Notes under the pieces: generated by a model
Databases searched by the model: none
Told to the model about the DNA's origin: nothing
The model's input: only the letters and a program-made list of their open reading frames with translations
Program-made: the position numbers and the translations under genes
Assembly: GCA_021771675.1 (NCBI GenBank)
Contig: JAETOP010000059.1
Span: forward strand, 1 to 23,172
Reading direction: 5' to 3'
Origin: Oscillospiraceae bacterium
Lineage (GTDB): Bacteria; Bacillota_A; Clostridia; Oscillospirales; Oscillospiraceae
DNA length: 23,172 bases
In this document: piece after piece, positions 15,603 to 22,575 of the stretch
Layout: every line of letters starts with the position of its first letter
How positions within the stretch are numbered: position 1 is the stretch's first letter

Positions 15603-15835
15603 AGCGGCTTGTCCGCGGGTCTTCTCTCGGTTTGTATGGGTTATTCTTATCTATACTATTCTATACTATATTGTGGTTCCAGAATGGTTCCATGATGGTT
15701 CCAGCCATCCTCAGCGGCTTGTCCGCGGTGTATGATCTGTCTCTATCTCTTTACTCTATCTCTTTCTCTATGTCACATTTCTGCACATTGCTGTCACATT
15801 TCTGCACAATGTGACGGCCAAGCGTCACATTGTGC
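15603..15835. repeat. Iteron-like direct repeats and a 13-bp perfect hairpin
   Basis: No convincing gene lies between 15368 and 15994. Several repeats cluster here. AGCGGCTTGTCCGCGG occurs at 15603-15618 and 15713-15728. TGGTTCCA occurs three times at an 11-bp period (GGTTCCA at 15675, 15686, 15697). TGTCACATTTCTGCACA occurs at 15771-15787 and 15792-15808 (21-bp period). GCACAATGTGACG/CGTCACATTGTGC is a perfect 13-bp inverted repeat with loop GCCAAG (15804-15835), partly overlapping the last copy. Pyrimidine-rich CTCTATCTCTTT is repeated at ~15741-15768. No T-run follows the hairpin, so it is unlikely to be a terminator. Such iterons suggest a protein-binding or replication-control region, possibly left by a mobile element; this is inference. 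Confidence 0.65.
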
Positions 15836-15900
15836 GATCTGCTGCCTTCTGGCCCCCCGCATTCGCCGTGCGCTGTCCGTTTCGGAGCCTGCCATGTAGT

Positions 15901-15916
15901 CTAAAGTGCACTTTAG
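15901..15916. repeat. 16-bp perfect palindrome (possible operator)
   Basis: CTAAAGTGCACTTTAG is fully self-complementary and is followed by GATAAT. It sits in gene-poor DNA 357 nt before the WYL regulator gene. A dimeric repressor could bind it, but no nearby start is clearly controlled by it. Confidence 0.4.
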
Positions 15917-15994
15917 GATAATGCTATTTTACCATACATCGTTAGGAAAATCAAGTGGACAAAGTAAAATTTTTTCATAAGAAATACCAATGGA

Positions 15995-16224
15995 AATTAG
16001 GAGTTAGGAATTTAACGGTATGCCCGTAGGGGAGGCTATTAGCCTCCCGCCATGTAACGGTTTTTAAGTGTTCCGATGAATGGGGCCAGAAAATGGATCA
16101 TGAAGCGGATTTGCCTGACTTGGTGCCGCTTTTAGGGCTTGTTCTGTGCGGGAGGCTAATAGCCTCCCCTACAGTAAAAATGGCAGCGCAGCAAACTGTC
16201 CAATTACATTCCTAACTCCTAATT
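15995..16224. mobile_element. Nested inverted-repeat element (MITE-like, about 230 bp)
   Basis: Outer arms AATTAGGAGTTAGGAAT (15995-16011) and its exact complement (16208-16224) are 17 bp and perfect. Inside them, 25-nt arms at 16026-16050 and 16148-16172 are also exact reverse complements, and each is itself a palindrome (GGGAGGC-type). The centre (16051-16147) has no credible ORF. The 25-nt unit and adjoining AGTGTTCCG-TGAATGG recur at 23058-23112. Termini, size and absence of coding suggest a non-autonomous miniature element or a paired set of repeats. No clear target-site duplication is visible. Four 7-bp tandem units (ATCTCAT type, 16225-16252) start at the right edge, just before the WYL gene ribosome site. 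Confidence 0.6.
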
Positions 16225-16272
16225 ATCTCATATCTCGTATCTCATATCTTATTTCTAAATCCGGAGGACGCC

Positions 16273-17253
16273 ATGGGACGGACAGACAATCAAAAACTGA
16301 AAATACTCTACATCTGGGACTATCTGCAAAAAAACTCCCACCAGGACAAGCCGGTGAGAGCCAATGAATTAATCTCCATGCTGAACCAGCACGGCATCTC
16401 CTGCAACCGGAAGACCATCTACTCCGACATTACCGCCCTGCAGGATTTCGGGATAGACATCGTTCACCTGCCCGGCCGAACCGGGGGCTACTACATCGGC
16501 ACCCGGATTTTCGAGCTGCCGGAATTAAAGCTGCTGATTGATGCTGTTCAGTCCAGCCGCTACCTGACAGAGAAAAAATCCCGGGAGCTCATCGAAAAGC
16601 TTTGCACCCTGTGCAACGAGCAGGACGCCCGGCTGGTGCGGCGGGATGTGTACGTCTCCGGCCGGGTGAAGAGCATGAACGAGACCATCTACTACAACGT
16701 GGACGCCATCCAGGAGGCCATCTCTCAAAACAGGCAGATCACCTTCCGCTATTTTGACTGGGGGCTGAACGGCGCCCGGGTCTACCGGCAGAAAAGCTAC
16801 ACCGCCAGCCCCTACGGTCTGTGCCAGGACAATGAGAACTGCTATCTTCTGGCCCTGTCCCCCCGGCACGGCATCACCAGCTACCGGGTGGACCGAATCA
16901 GCGACATTCAGCTGGAGGAGGATTCCCGCCTCCCCTGCCCTGAGCTCACGGGGAAGAATCTGACGGAGTACGCCAGCCGGATGTTCCAGATGTACTCCGG
17001 AGATCAGGTTTCCGTCAAGCTCCGGTTCCACCGGGAGCTGTCCAACGTGGTCATCGACCGGTTCGGCAAGGACACCATGCTCATCCCCGACGGGGACGAC
17101 CATTTCGTCTTCACCGTCCAGGTGGCGGTTTCTCCCCTGTTTCTCAGCTGGGTGATGGGCTTTGGGGAAAAGGCAAAAATTCTCTACCCTCAGAGCGTGG
17201 CGGAGGAATGCAAAAAAATGGCCCGCCGGATACTGGAGCAGTACGGCGGGTAG
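16273..17253 (+). CDS. WYL-domain transcriptional regulator (YafY/DeoR-like HTH)
   Basis: 326 aa. An N-terminal winged helix-turn-helix (~7-70: KLKILYIWDYLQKNS, then NRKTIYSDITALQDFGIDI and GGYYIG) is followed by a WYL domain (~140-215: AISQNRQITFRYFDW, YTASPYGLCQDNENCYLLAL, YRVDRISDI) and a C-terminal WCX-type extension to ~326. WYL domains bind nucleic acid or other ligands and switch the attached DNA-binding domain. GGAGG lies 5 nt before ATG. It is a single-gene unit, convergent with the lipoprotein gene 7 nt away. Its target is unknown; the palindromes upstream are candidates for autoregulation only by position. Confidence 0.92.
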   Translation: MGRTDNQKLKILYIWDYLQKNSHQDKPVRANELISMLNQHGISCNRKTIYSDITALQDFGIDIVHLPGRTGGYYIGTRIFELPELKLLIDAVQSSRYLTEKKSRELIEKLCTLCNEQDARLVRRDVYVSGRVKSMNETIYYNVDAIQEAISQNRQITFRYFDWGLNGARVYRQKSYTASPYGLCQDNENCYLLALSPRHGITSYRVDRISDIQLEEDSRLPCPELTGKNLTEYASRMFQMYSGDQVSVKLRFHRELSNVVIDRFGKDTMLIPDGDDHFVFTVQVAVSPLFLSWVMGFGEKAKILYPQSVAEECKKMARRILEQYGG

Positions 17254-17260
17254 TCTCCAA

Positions 17261-17746
17261 TCAGCAAAGCTGGAAGGTATTGAAAACCTCGCTCCAGATA
17301 ATCTGGCAGTCATCGTCATCAATGTCCTGCAAAACGGACAGGCAGTAGTGGTAATTGCCGTCGTCCAGCACCACGCCCCGGCCCAGACGCTCTCCCTGCT
17401 CTCCTGCGCTGGCCCAGGCAAACTCCCATCTGGCCGGATCCTCCTGGGTCTGGATTACAGTGATGTCCTTTCGCTCAAAGCCGGTGAGGGTGCGGATGGT
17501 TGCGTCCAAATCCCCGCCGGACAGGGTCTGGATCATTACCTCATACCCGTCCCCCAGATAGAGCCTGCCGCTGTCGCTTTCCATGGCGCAGGCCACCGTC
17601 TCACCGGGGAGCTCCAGCCGTGTCTCCCGGGGTGCGATCACCTGCACCGGTTCTTCCCACACATCCGCCACCGTCTCCCCCACGTCCGCCTGGGCACAGC
17701 CGGTGAGCAGCAGCGCCGTCAAAAAAATCAACACATATTTTTTCAA
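17261..17746 (-). CDS. Putative lipoprotein of unknown function
   Basis: 161 aa from a TTG start (17746) with GGAGGGG 5 nt upstream. The signal peptide MKKYVLIFLTALLLTGC ends in a lipobox (LLTGC), so Cys17 should be lipidated after export. The mature part has an Asp/Glu-rich small domain (RLYLGDGYEVMIQTLSGGDLDATIRTLTGF, with a YHYCLSVLQDIDDDD stretch near the end) and no family I recognise. It converges with the WYL gene (7 nt between stops) and diverges from the DUF1294 gene with about 32 nt between starts, so its promoter must lie within that neighbour. Confidence 0.8.
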   Translation of the reverse strand: MKKYVLIFLTALLLTGCAQADVGETVADVWEEPVQVIAPRETRLELPGETVACAMESDSGRLYLGDGYEVMIQTLSGGDLDATIRTLTGFERKDITVIQTQEDPARWEFAWASAGEQGERLGRGVVLDDGNYHYCLSVLQDIDDDDCQIIWSEVFNTFQLC

Positions 17747-17778
17747 AAGTACCCCTCCCGAAAGGATTGTTGAACAGA

Positions 17779-18045
17779 ATGAATACGCCTCTCTTTCTCT
17801 ATCTGCTTCTAATCAATGCAGTGGGCTTTGTCATTATGCTTATCGACAAGCGCAGAGCCCAGAAAAACCTCTGGCGCATTTCCGAGTCCACCCTGCTCAC
17901 CGTGGCCATCCTGGGCGGAAGCATTGGAAGCTATGCCGGAATGAAGGTTTTCCGCCACAAAACCAGAAAGCCCAAATTCTCCATTGGCATCCCCGTCATC
18001 ATCCTCCTCCAGGCCGTCGTCTGGGCAGTGCTCAGCAAAGGCTGA
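17779..18045 (+). CDS. DUF1294 family small membrane protein
   Basis: 88 aa from ATG 17779. It starts MNTPLFLYLLLINAVGFVIM, followed by DKRRAQKNLWRISESTLL, a glycine-rich helix AILGGSIGSYAGMKVFRHKT, KPKFSIGIPVII and a last hydrophobic stretch. This KRxA...WRISE...GGS.G...GM..FRHKT pattern is the DUF1294 signature. There are about three membrane helices; function unknown. AAAGGA lies 12 nt upstream of ATG; two in-frame TTG codons (17767, 17770) are alternatives but sit too close to the ribosome site. It is followed by repeat copy B. Confidence 0.9.
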   Translation: MNTPLFLYLLLINAVGFVIMLIDKRRAQKNLWRISESTLLTVAILGGSIGSYAGMKVFRHKTRKPKFSIGIPVIILLQAVVWAVLSKG

Positions 18046-18116
18046 TTTCGGTTATCGGGTTAACTCAGCAAAACTGTAATATGGCAGTTCGTTGAATAGA
18101 ATCAGGTAAAGGCTCC

Positions 18117-18320
18117 TGAGAAAGGCTCCCCTGTGCAAGGGGAGCTGTCAGCGAAGCTGACTGAGGGACTGTTGCAGTACAATCTTACTTTTTCGCCTAA
18201 CCTGATGCGAATTCGTAACATCTCACCGCACAGTCCCCCAGTCGTGCTGTTCGCACGACAGCCCCCCTTACACAGGGGGGCCTCCCTCAGAAGCCATTCC
18301 CCTTCACCATTCAACCCACT
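18117..18320. repeat. Composite palindromic intergenic repeat, copy B
   Basis: This fills most of the gene-free gap 18046-18436. The left half has GCTCCCC/GGGGAGC, then GTCAGC-GAA-GCTGAC, then GAGGGACTGT. The right half has ACAGTCCCCCAG, a GTCGTGC/GCACGAC stem, a C-run/G-run stem and CACCATTCAACCCAC at the end. The spacer shares TTTTTCGCC and ATTCGTAACAT with copy A. At about 204 bp it is the most compact complete copy. Remaining bases (18321-18436) hold only the 5' leader of the SLH gene, with no clear promoter seen. Confidence 0.8.
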
Positions 18321-18436
18321 GATAAACACCAATTTGCTGAATTGCTATTTAACCCGATGACGACAATTTCTTCGGAATAATTTTCCCAACCCTGGCAAAC
18401 AATACCTCTGGAAATCTTTTTTGGAGGTAATGGATT

Positions 18437-19594
18437 ATGAAACACCTGATTCGTCTGTCCTGCGCCCTGCTGGTGGGAGCCACACTGCTGCTTCCCGTCT
18501 CGGCGGCACAGATCACAGGCGGCGACTGCTACTGCTTCGGCCCGGAGGATTTTGCCCCGGGAGAGACGGAGCTGGCAGGCATCTGCATCACCAAGCTGCC
18601 GGAGGCAGAAAAGGGCACCGTCATGCTGGGCAGCCGGATTCTCCGCCCCGGCGATGTGCTCACCGCCCAGCAGGTGGGACAAATGCAGTTTGTGTCCAAT
18701 TTTGCCCAGCAGGATGACACCGCCACCATCGGCTATCTGCCCGTGTTTGCAAATGGCCTGGCGGGGGAGGCGTCGATGACCCTCTCCATCTGCAGCCGGG
18801 AAAACCAGGCCCCCATCGCGGAGGACTGCGCCTTCGAGACCTACAAAAACCTGGAGCTCGCCGGGCAATTGAAGGTCCGTGACCCCGAGGGTCAGAATAT
18901 GACCTTCACCCTCACCCGTCCCCCCAAGCGGGGCAGCATTGAGATCAAGGAGGATGGCAGTTTCACCTACACGCCCAAGAAAAACAAGGTGGGCGTTGAC
19001 TCCTTCACCTTCACCGCTGCCGACCCTGCCGGGAGCGCCTCCCGGGAGGCCACGGTCACGGTGAGCATCCTGAAGCCCACGGACTCCAAGCAGTATTCCG
19101 ACACCATGGGCAGACCCTGCCGGTTTGCGGCGGAGTGGATGAAAAATACCGGCATTTTCGTGGGGGAAAATGTAGCGGGCAGCCCCTGCTTCTCCCCTGA
19201 CCGGGTAGTGACCCGGGGGGAATTCATGACCATGCTGGTGAAGGCTCTGAAAATTCCTGTGGATGAAGCCGTCACCGAAACCGGCTATTCCGACGCTCCC
19301 GACTGGCTCAAGCCCTATCTGGCCGCTGCCCTTCGCTCCGGCCTGACCCTGGGCCCCGGAGACGCGGACCGCTTCTGGCCCGACCTGCCAGTCACCGGCG
19401 AGGAGGCTGCCGGTGTGCTCTGTGCCGCTCTGAACCTGACGGCCCGGGAGCAGTCCGTACTCTCTGCCGAGGCCAGCGCTCCCACCGCCCTGGAAATTGC
19501 GGCCCAGAACGGCTTTGACCTTCTCTCCGGAGACAATCTGACCCGGGAGACTCTGGCCCAGCTGCTCTACCAGGCCAGCCAGTTCCAGGCCTAA
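18437..19594 (+). CDS. Exported Ig-like/S-layer homology (SLH) domain protein
   Basis: 385 aa, GGAGG 9 nt before ATG. A signal peptide (1-24, ending VSAA/Q) is followed by a Cys-containing N-terminal beta region (~28-118). Next is a cadherin/Ig-like tandem domain (~124-211: NQAPIAED, LKVRDPEGQNMTFTL, GSFTYTPKKNKVGVDSFTF), then SLH-like repeats (~219-275 with YSDTMG, WMKNTGIFVG, FSPDRVVTRGEF; ~283-335 with YSDAPDWLKPYLAAAL, FWPDLPVTGEEA; and a degenerate third to the end). SLH domains normally bind pyruvylated cell-wall polymers, so the protein is probably wall-attached. Ligand and role are unknown. It is a single-gene unit with its own terminator. Confidence 0.9.
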   Translation: MKHLIRLSCALLVGATLLLPVSAAQITGGDCYCFGPEDFAPGETELAGICITKLPEAEKGTVMLGSRILRPGDVLTAQQVGQMQFVSNFAQQDDTATIGYLPVFANGLAGEASMTLSICSRENQAPIAEDCAFETYKNLELAGQLKVRDPEGQNMTFTLTRPPKRGSIEIKEDGSFTYTPKKNKVGVDSFTFTAADPAGSASREATVTVSILKPTDSKQYSDTMGRPCRFAAEWMKNTGIFVGENVAGSPCFSPDRVVTRGEFMTMLVKALKIPVDEAVTETGYSDAPDWLKPYLAAALRSGLTLGPGDADRFWPDLPVTGEEAAGVLCAALNLTAREQSVLSAEASAPTALEIAAQNGFDLLSGDNLTRETLAQLLYQASQFQA

Positions 19595-19617
19595 GAAAAT
19601 TCTGAATAAGATGCAAA

Positions 19618-19657
19618 GAACCAGCCGGGATTTTTCCCCCGACTGGTTCTTTCTTTT
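19618..19657 (+). terminator. Rho-independent terminator of the SLH gene
   Basis: GAACCAG-C-CGGG / CCCG-A-CTGGTTC, an 11-bp stem with one C-A mismatch and an 8-nt loop, followed by TTTCTTTT. It begins 24 nt after the stop codon. Confidence 0.88.
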
Positions 19658-19725
19658 ATACTACTCTAAATGAGCAAATTTAAGGAATGCATGATTTACG
19701 TAATTGCACTGGTGCGGGAGCACCC

Positions 19726-20036
19726 AAGGCTCCCCTGTGTAAGGGGAGCTGTCAGCGCAGCTGACTGAGGGACTGTACAGCAGGCACCGAAATACTGTTG
19801 CAAACCAATGTGAAAAGGTATGCCAATATAGTCAAAAATAGGGAAATCAGTAGGAATTATACTGGTGTTTATGAGAATATCGATTCTGTGGTAAAGCAGT
19901 CCCTCTTCGCCCAAGCAAATGCAAATACGTAACATTTTACTGCACAGTCCCTCAGTCACGGCTTACGCCGTGCCAGCTCCCCTTACACAGGGGAGCCTCC
20001 CTCAGAAACCGTCGCCTTCCACCATTCAACGCACTG
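19726..20036. repeat. Composite palindromic intergenic repeat, copy C (with enlarged centre)
   Basis: It occupies the gene-free region between the 3' ends of the SLH gene and the feo operon (19595-20074). The left half (19726-19785) and right half (~19942-20036) match copies A and B. The spacer shares CCAATGTG-AAAAGGTAT with copy A, then carries about 85 extra bases (~19826-19905) absent from A and B, ending near a stray GCAGTCCCTC. The enlarged centre may be an insertion or an ancestral longer form. The feo transcript runs into this copy and shows no other terminator, so its stems may end that transcript (inference). Confidence 0.8.
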
Positions 20037-20074
20037 CCAAACACCAATTTACCGGCCTGTTGAAAACAAAATAT

Positions 20075-20194
20075 TCACCTGCACCCGTGGCACTCGCCGC
20101 AGCTGCCATTGCACTTGGGCTTCTTTTTCCGCAGCAGCAGCCAGAGGCAGTAGCCGCAAATCAAGGCCAGGAGAATCCAATCGGCGATTTTCAC
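20075..20194 (-). CDS. FeoB-associated Cys-rich membrane protein
   Basis: 39 aa. GTG at 20194 overlaps the feoB stop (GTGA), with GGGAGG 6 nt upstream inside feoB. One membrane helix (~5-21, WILLALICGYCLWLLL) is followed by RKKKPKC and a Cys tail (CNGSCGECHGC). This is the small FeoB_associated family found after feoB in Firmicutes. A role in iron transfer or FeoB assembly is presumed, not shown. It is too short for most gene finders. Confidence 0.9.
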   Translation of the reverse strand: MKIADWILLALICGYCLWLLLRKKKPKCNGSCGECHGCR

Positions 20195-22191
20195 AGCAGT
20201 CCTCCCACCTGGTACACCAGCAGCGCCGCGATCCAGGCCACCACACACTGGGAGATCACCACGGCCAATGTCTTCCATTTGCTCCCCAGCTCCCGCCGGA
20301 TGGTGGCCACGGCGGCCACACAGGGGGTATAGAGCAGGCAGAAGGTCAGGAAGCTGGCAGCGGAGCGGGCGTCGAACAGGCTGTGCAGCGCTGCCTGAAG
20401 CTGCTCGGCGCTGACTCCCAGAATCACTCCGAAGGTGCTCACCACCGCCTCCTTGGCGGTGAAGCCGGAGACCAGGGCAGTGACCATCCGCCAGTCCCCG
20501 AAGCCCAGGGGGGCAAACAGCGGGGAGATCAGCTGCCCAACCTGGGCCAGAATGCTCTGGGTGCTGTCCGAGACCACGTTCAGCCGGAGGTCGAAGCTTT
20601 GCAGGAACCAGATAATCACCGTGGCCAGGAAGATCACGGTAAAGGCCCGGGTGATGAAGTCCTCCGCCTTCTCCCACATCAGAAGCAGAACGCTTCTGGG
20701 AGAGGGCAGCCGGTAGTTGGGCAGCTCCATGACAAAGGGCACCGGATTGCCCCGGAACAGAGTATTTTTCAGAAGCAGCGCCACAAGAATTCCCATCACC
20801 ATGCCGCCAAAGTACAGAAGGATCATCACGAACAGCTCCCTTCCCGGGAAAAAGGCGGCGGAAAACAGGGTGTAGATGGGGATTTTGGCAGAGCAACTCA
20901 TAAAGGGAGTGAGCAGGATGGTCATTTTCCGGTCCCGGTTGCTGGACAGGGTCCTTGTGGCCATGATGGCAGGCACCGAGCAGCCAAAGCCAATGAGCAT
21001 GGGCACAAAGCTCCGCCCGGACAGGCCGATCTTGCGCAGCAGCTTGTCCATCACAAAGGCCACCCGGGCCATATAGCCGGAGTCCTCCAAAATGGACAGG
21101 AAGAAAAATAGGGTCACGATGATGGGCAGGAAGCTGAGCACGCTGCCCACACCGGCGAAAATGCCGTCGATAATCAGGCTGTGCACCACCGGATTGATGC
21201 CGTAGGCTGTCAGGCCCCGGTCGGCAAGCAGCGTGAGCCCGTCCACCGCATACTCCATCAGGCCCGAAAGGAAGTCCCCCACCACATTAAAGGTCAGGAA
21301 AAACACCAGCCCCATAATGGCGATAAACAGCGGAATCGCCAGATACCGATTGGTGAGCACCCGGTCGATTTCCACACTGCGCCGGTGCTCCTTGCTCTCG
21401 GAGGCCTTTTTTACACAGGAGGCGCACACCGACTCGATGAAATTATAGCGCATATCCGCAAGAGCCGCATTTCGATCCAGTCCCGTATCCGCCTCCATTT
21501 CAATGATGGAGTGCTCAATCAGCTCCTTCTCGTTTTGGCTCAGTTGGAGCATTTCGTAAAAATCCTGCTCTCCCTCGATGAGCTTGGTGGCGGCAAACCG
21601 GCGGGAGACCTGGGAGCGCTGGGCGTGGTCCTCGATGATGTGGCACACCGCATGGATGCACCGGTGCACCGGCCCATCCGGGCAGAAATCCTGCACCTTG
21701 GGCAGCACCCGGTTCTGGGCGGTTTTCAGCAGAATGTCCACCAGCTCCGAAACGCCCTGGTTCTTGGCGGCGCTGATGGGCACCACCGGCACACCGATGG
21801 CGGAGGACAGCTTCTTAACGTCGATGCTGCCCCCGTTGCCGGTGAGCTCGTCCATCATGTTCAGGGCAATCACCGTGGGCACCTGCAGCGCCAGCAGCTG
21901 CAAGGTCAGGTAGAGGTTGCGCTCGATGTTGGTAGCATCCACAATGTTGATGATGGCGTCTGGCTTGGAGTTCAGGATAAAGTCCCGGGTGACGATCTCC
22001 TCCTGGGTGTAGGGCCGGATGGAATAGATGCCCGGTAAATCCACCACCTGATGGCTGGTGCCCCGGATGGTTCCCACCTTCTGATCCACCGTAACCCCGG
22101 GAAAATTGCCCACGTGCTGGTTGGAGCCGGTGAGGGCATTAAACAGGGTGGTCTTGCCGCAGTTTTGGTTGCCTGCCAGTGCGAAAATCAT
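20191..22191 (-). CDS. Ferrous iron transporter FeoB
   Basis: 666 aa. The N-terminal G domain has GNQNCGKTTLFNALTG (G1, residues 7-22), T34 in FPGVTVDQ (G2), DLPG (51-54, G3) and NMMD (111-114, G4), followed by the helical spacer. The membrane part has two Gate-type repeats with FIPMLIGFGCSVPAIMATRTL-like sequence (here VPMLIGFGCSVPAI) and LLYTPCVAAVATIRRELG. It imports Fe2+ across the cytoplasmic membrane. G1 carries Cys where many FeoB have Ser. ATG 22191 overlaps the feoA stop (ATGA). Length is within the Firmicutes range. Confidence 0.98.
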   Translation of the reverse strand: MIFALAGNQNCGKTTLFNALTGSNQHVGNFPGVTVDQKVGTIRGTSHQVVDLPGIYSIRPYTQEEIVTRDFILNSKPDAIINIVDATNIERNLYLTLQLLALQVPTVIALNMMDELTGNGGSIDVKKLSSAIGVPVVPISAAKNQGVSELVDILLKTAQNRVLPKVQDFCPDGPVHRCIHAVCHIIEDHAQRSQVSRRFAATKLIEGEQDFYEMLQLSQNEKELIEHSIIEMEADTGLDRNAALADMRYNFIESVCASCVKKASESKEHRRSVEIDRVLTNRYLAIPLFIAIMGLVFFLTFNVVGDFLSGLMEYAVDGLTLLADRGLTAYGINPVVHSLIIDGIFAGVGSVLSFLPIIVTLFFFLSILEDSGYMARVAFVMDKLLRKIGLSGRSFVPMLIGFGCSVPAIMATRTLSSNRDRKMTILLTPFMSCSAKIPIYTLFSAAFFPGRELFVMILLYFGGMVMGILVALLLKNTLFRGNPVPFVMELPNYRLPSPRSVLLLMWEKAEDFITRAFTVIFLATVIIWFLQSFDLRLNVVSDSTQSILAQVGQLISPLFAPLGFGDWRMVTALVSGFTAKEAVVSTFGVILGVSAEQLQAALHSLFDARSAASFLTFCLLYTPCVAAVATIRRELGSKWKTLAVVISQCVVAWIAALLVYQVGGLL

Positions 22192-22418
22192 ACCGATTCC
22201 TCCCTGAGGGTAATTTTCGCCGCATCCTCCCGGCGGATGGTCAGCTCATACCCCCGCACCTGAATCTGAATGGGATCGCCCATGGGGGCAATCTTGCGCA
22301 GGGTCACCCGGGTGCCGGGAATCAGCCCCATGTCCAGGAACCGCAGCCGCAGAGGCCCCTCTCCCCCCACCTGATGAATCGTGCCGGACTGGCCGATCTT
22401 CAGATCATTGATGGTCAT
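22188..22418 (-). CDS. FeoA, SH3-like partner of FeoB
   Basis: 76 aa from ATG 22418 with GAGGAGG 7 nt upstream. The fold is a small SH3-like barrel: TINDLKIGQSGTI, LRLRFLDMGLIPGTRVTL, then GDPIQIQVRGYELTIRREDAAKI. It is the soluble partner needed for FeoB activity. First gene of feoA-feoB-FeoB-associated, coupled to feoB by overlap. The longer frame upstream to 22736 is a shadow of the EamA gene. Confidence 0.96.
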   Translation of the reverse strand: MTINDLKIGQSGTIHQVGGEGPLRLRFLDMGLIPGTRVTLRKIAPMGDPIQIQVRGYELTIRREDAAKITLREESV

Positions 22419-22449
22419 CTGGATTCCTCCTCGTTGTGCTTTTTGTGCC

Positions 22450-22478
22450 ATTATAGCGAAAAGAGGGGGCGTTTGCAA
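22450..22478 (-). promoter_or_regulatory. Promoter of the feo operon
   Basis: Minus-strand TTGCAA (22473-22478) and TATAAT (22450-22455), spacer 17 nt, 32 nt before feoA. It is a strong sigma-A match. TTTGCA repeats at 22472-22477 and 22486-22491, and GTTAGCCTAT just upstream of the -35 resembles half a DtxR-type iron box. No full Fur or DtxR site is seen. Confidence 0.85.
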
Positions 22479-22523
22479 TGGGTAATTTGCATAGGCTAAC
22501 AGCTTTTTGCGTTCTGGAATCTG

Positions 22524-22552
22524 TTGCATTTTTCGGCAGAAAGTGCTACAAT
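22524..22552 (+). promoter_or_regulatory. Promoter of the EamA-family gene
   Basis: TTGCAT (22524-22529) and TACAAT (22547-22552), spacer 17 nt, 24 nt before the ATG. It is divergent from the feo promoter, with about 45 nt between the two -35 boxes. Confidence 0.8.
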
Positions 22553-22575
22553 CACCACAATACAGAGAAAGGAAC

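Noticed and set aside
15771..15808. CRISPR array
   Set aside because: Only two copies of a 17-nt repeat separated by 4 nt, with no spacers of normal length and no cas genes.
15632..15814. 60-codon ORF on the plus strand
   Set aside because: It runs through the repeat cluster and its composition follows the pyrimidine tracts; no ribosome site.
15804..15835. CRP-like site in TGTGAC...GTCACA
   Set aside because: The half-sites are 10 bases apart rather than six, and the perfect 13-bp stem extends well beyond the CRP pattern.
16525..17421. Open frame of 298 codons on the minus strand
   Set aside because: Antisense to the WYL regulator and running into the lipoprotein gene; the sense products carry the real motifs.
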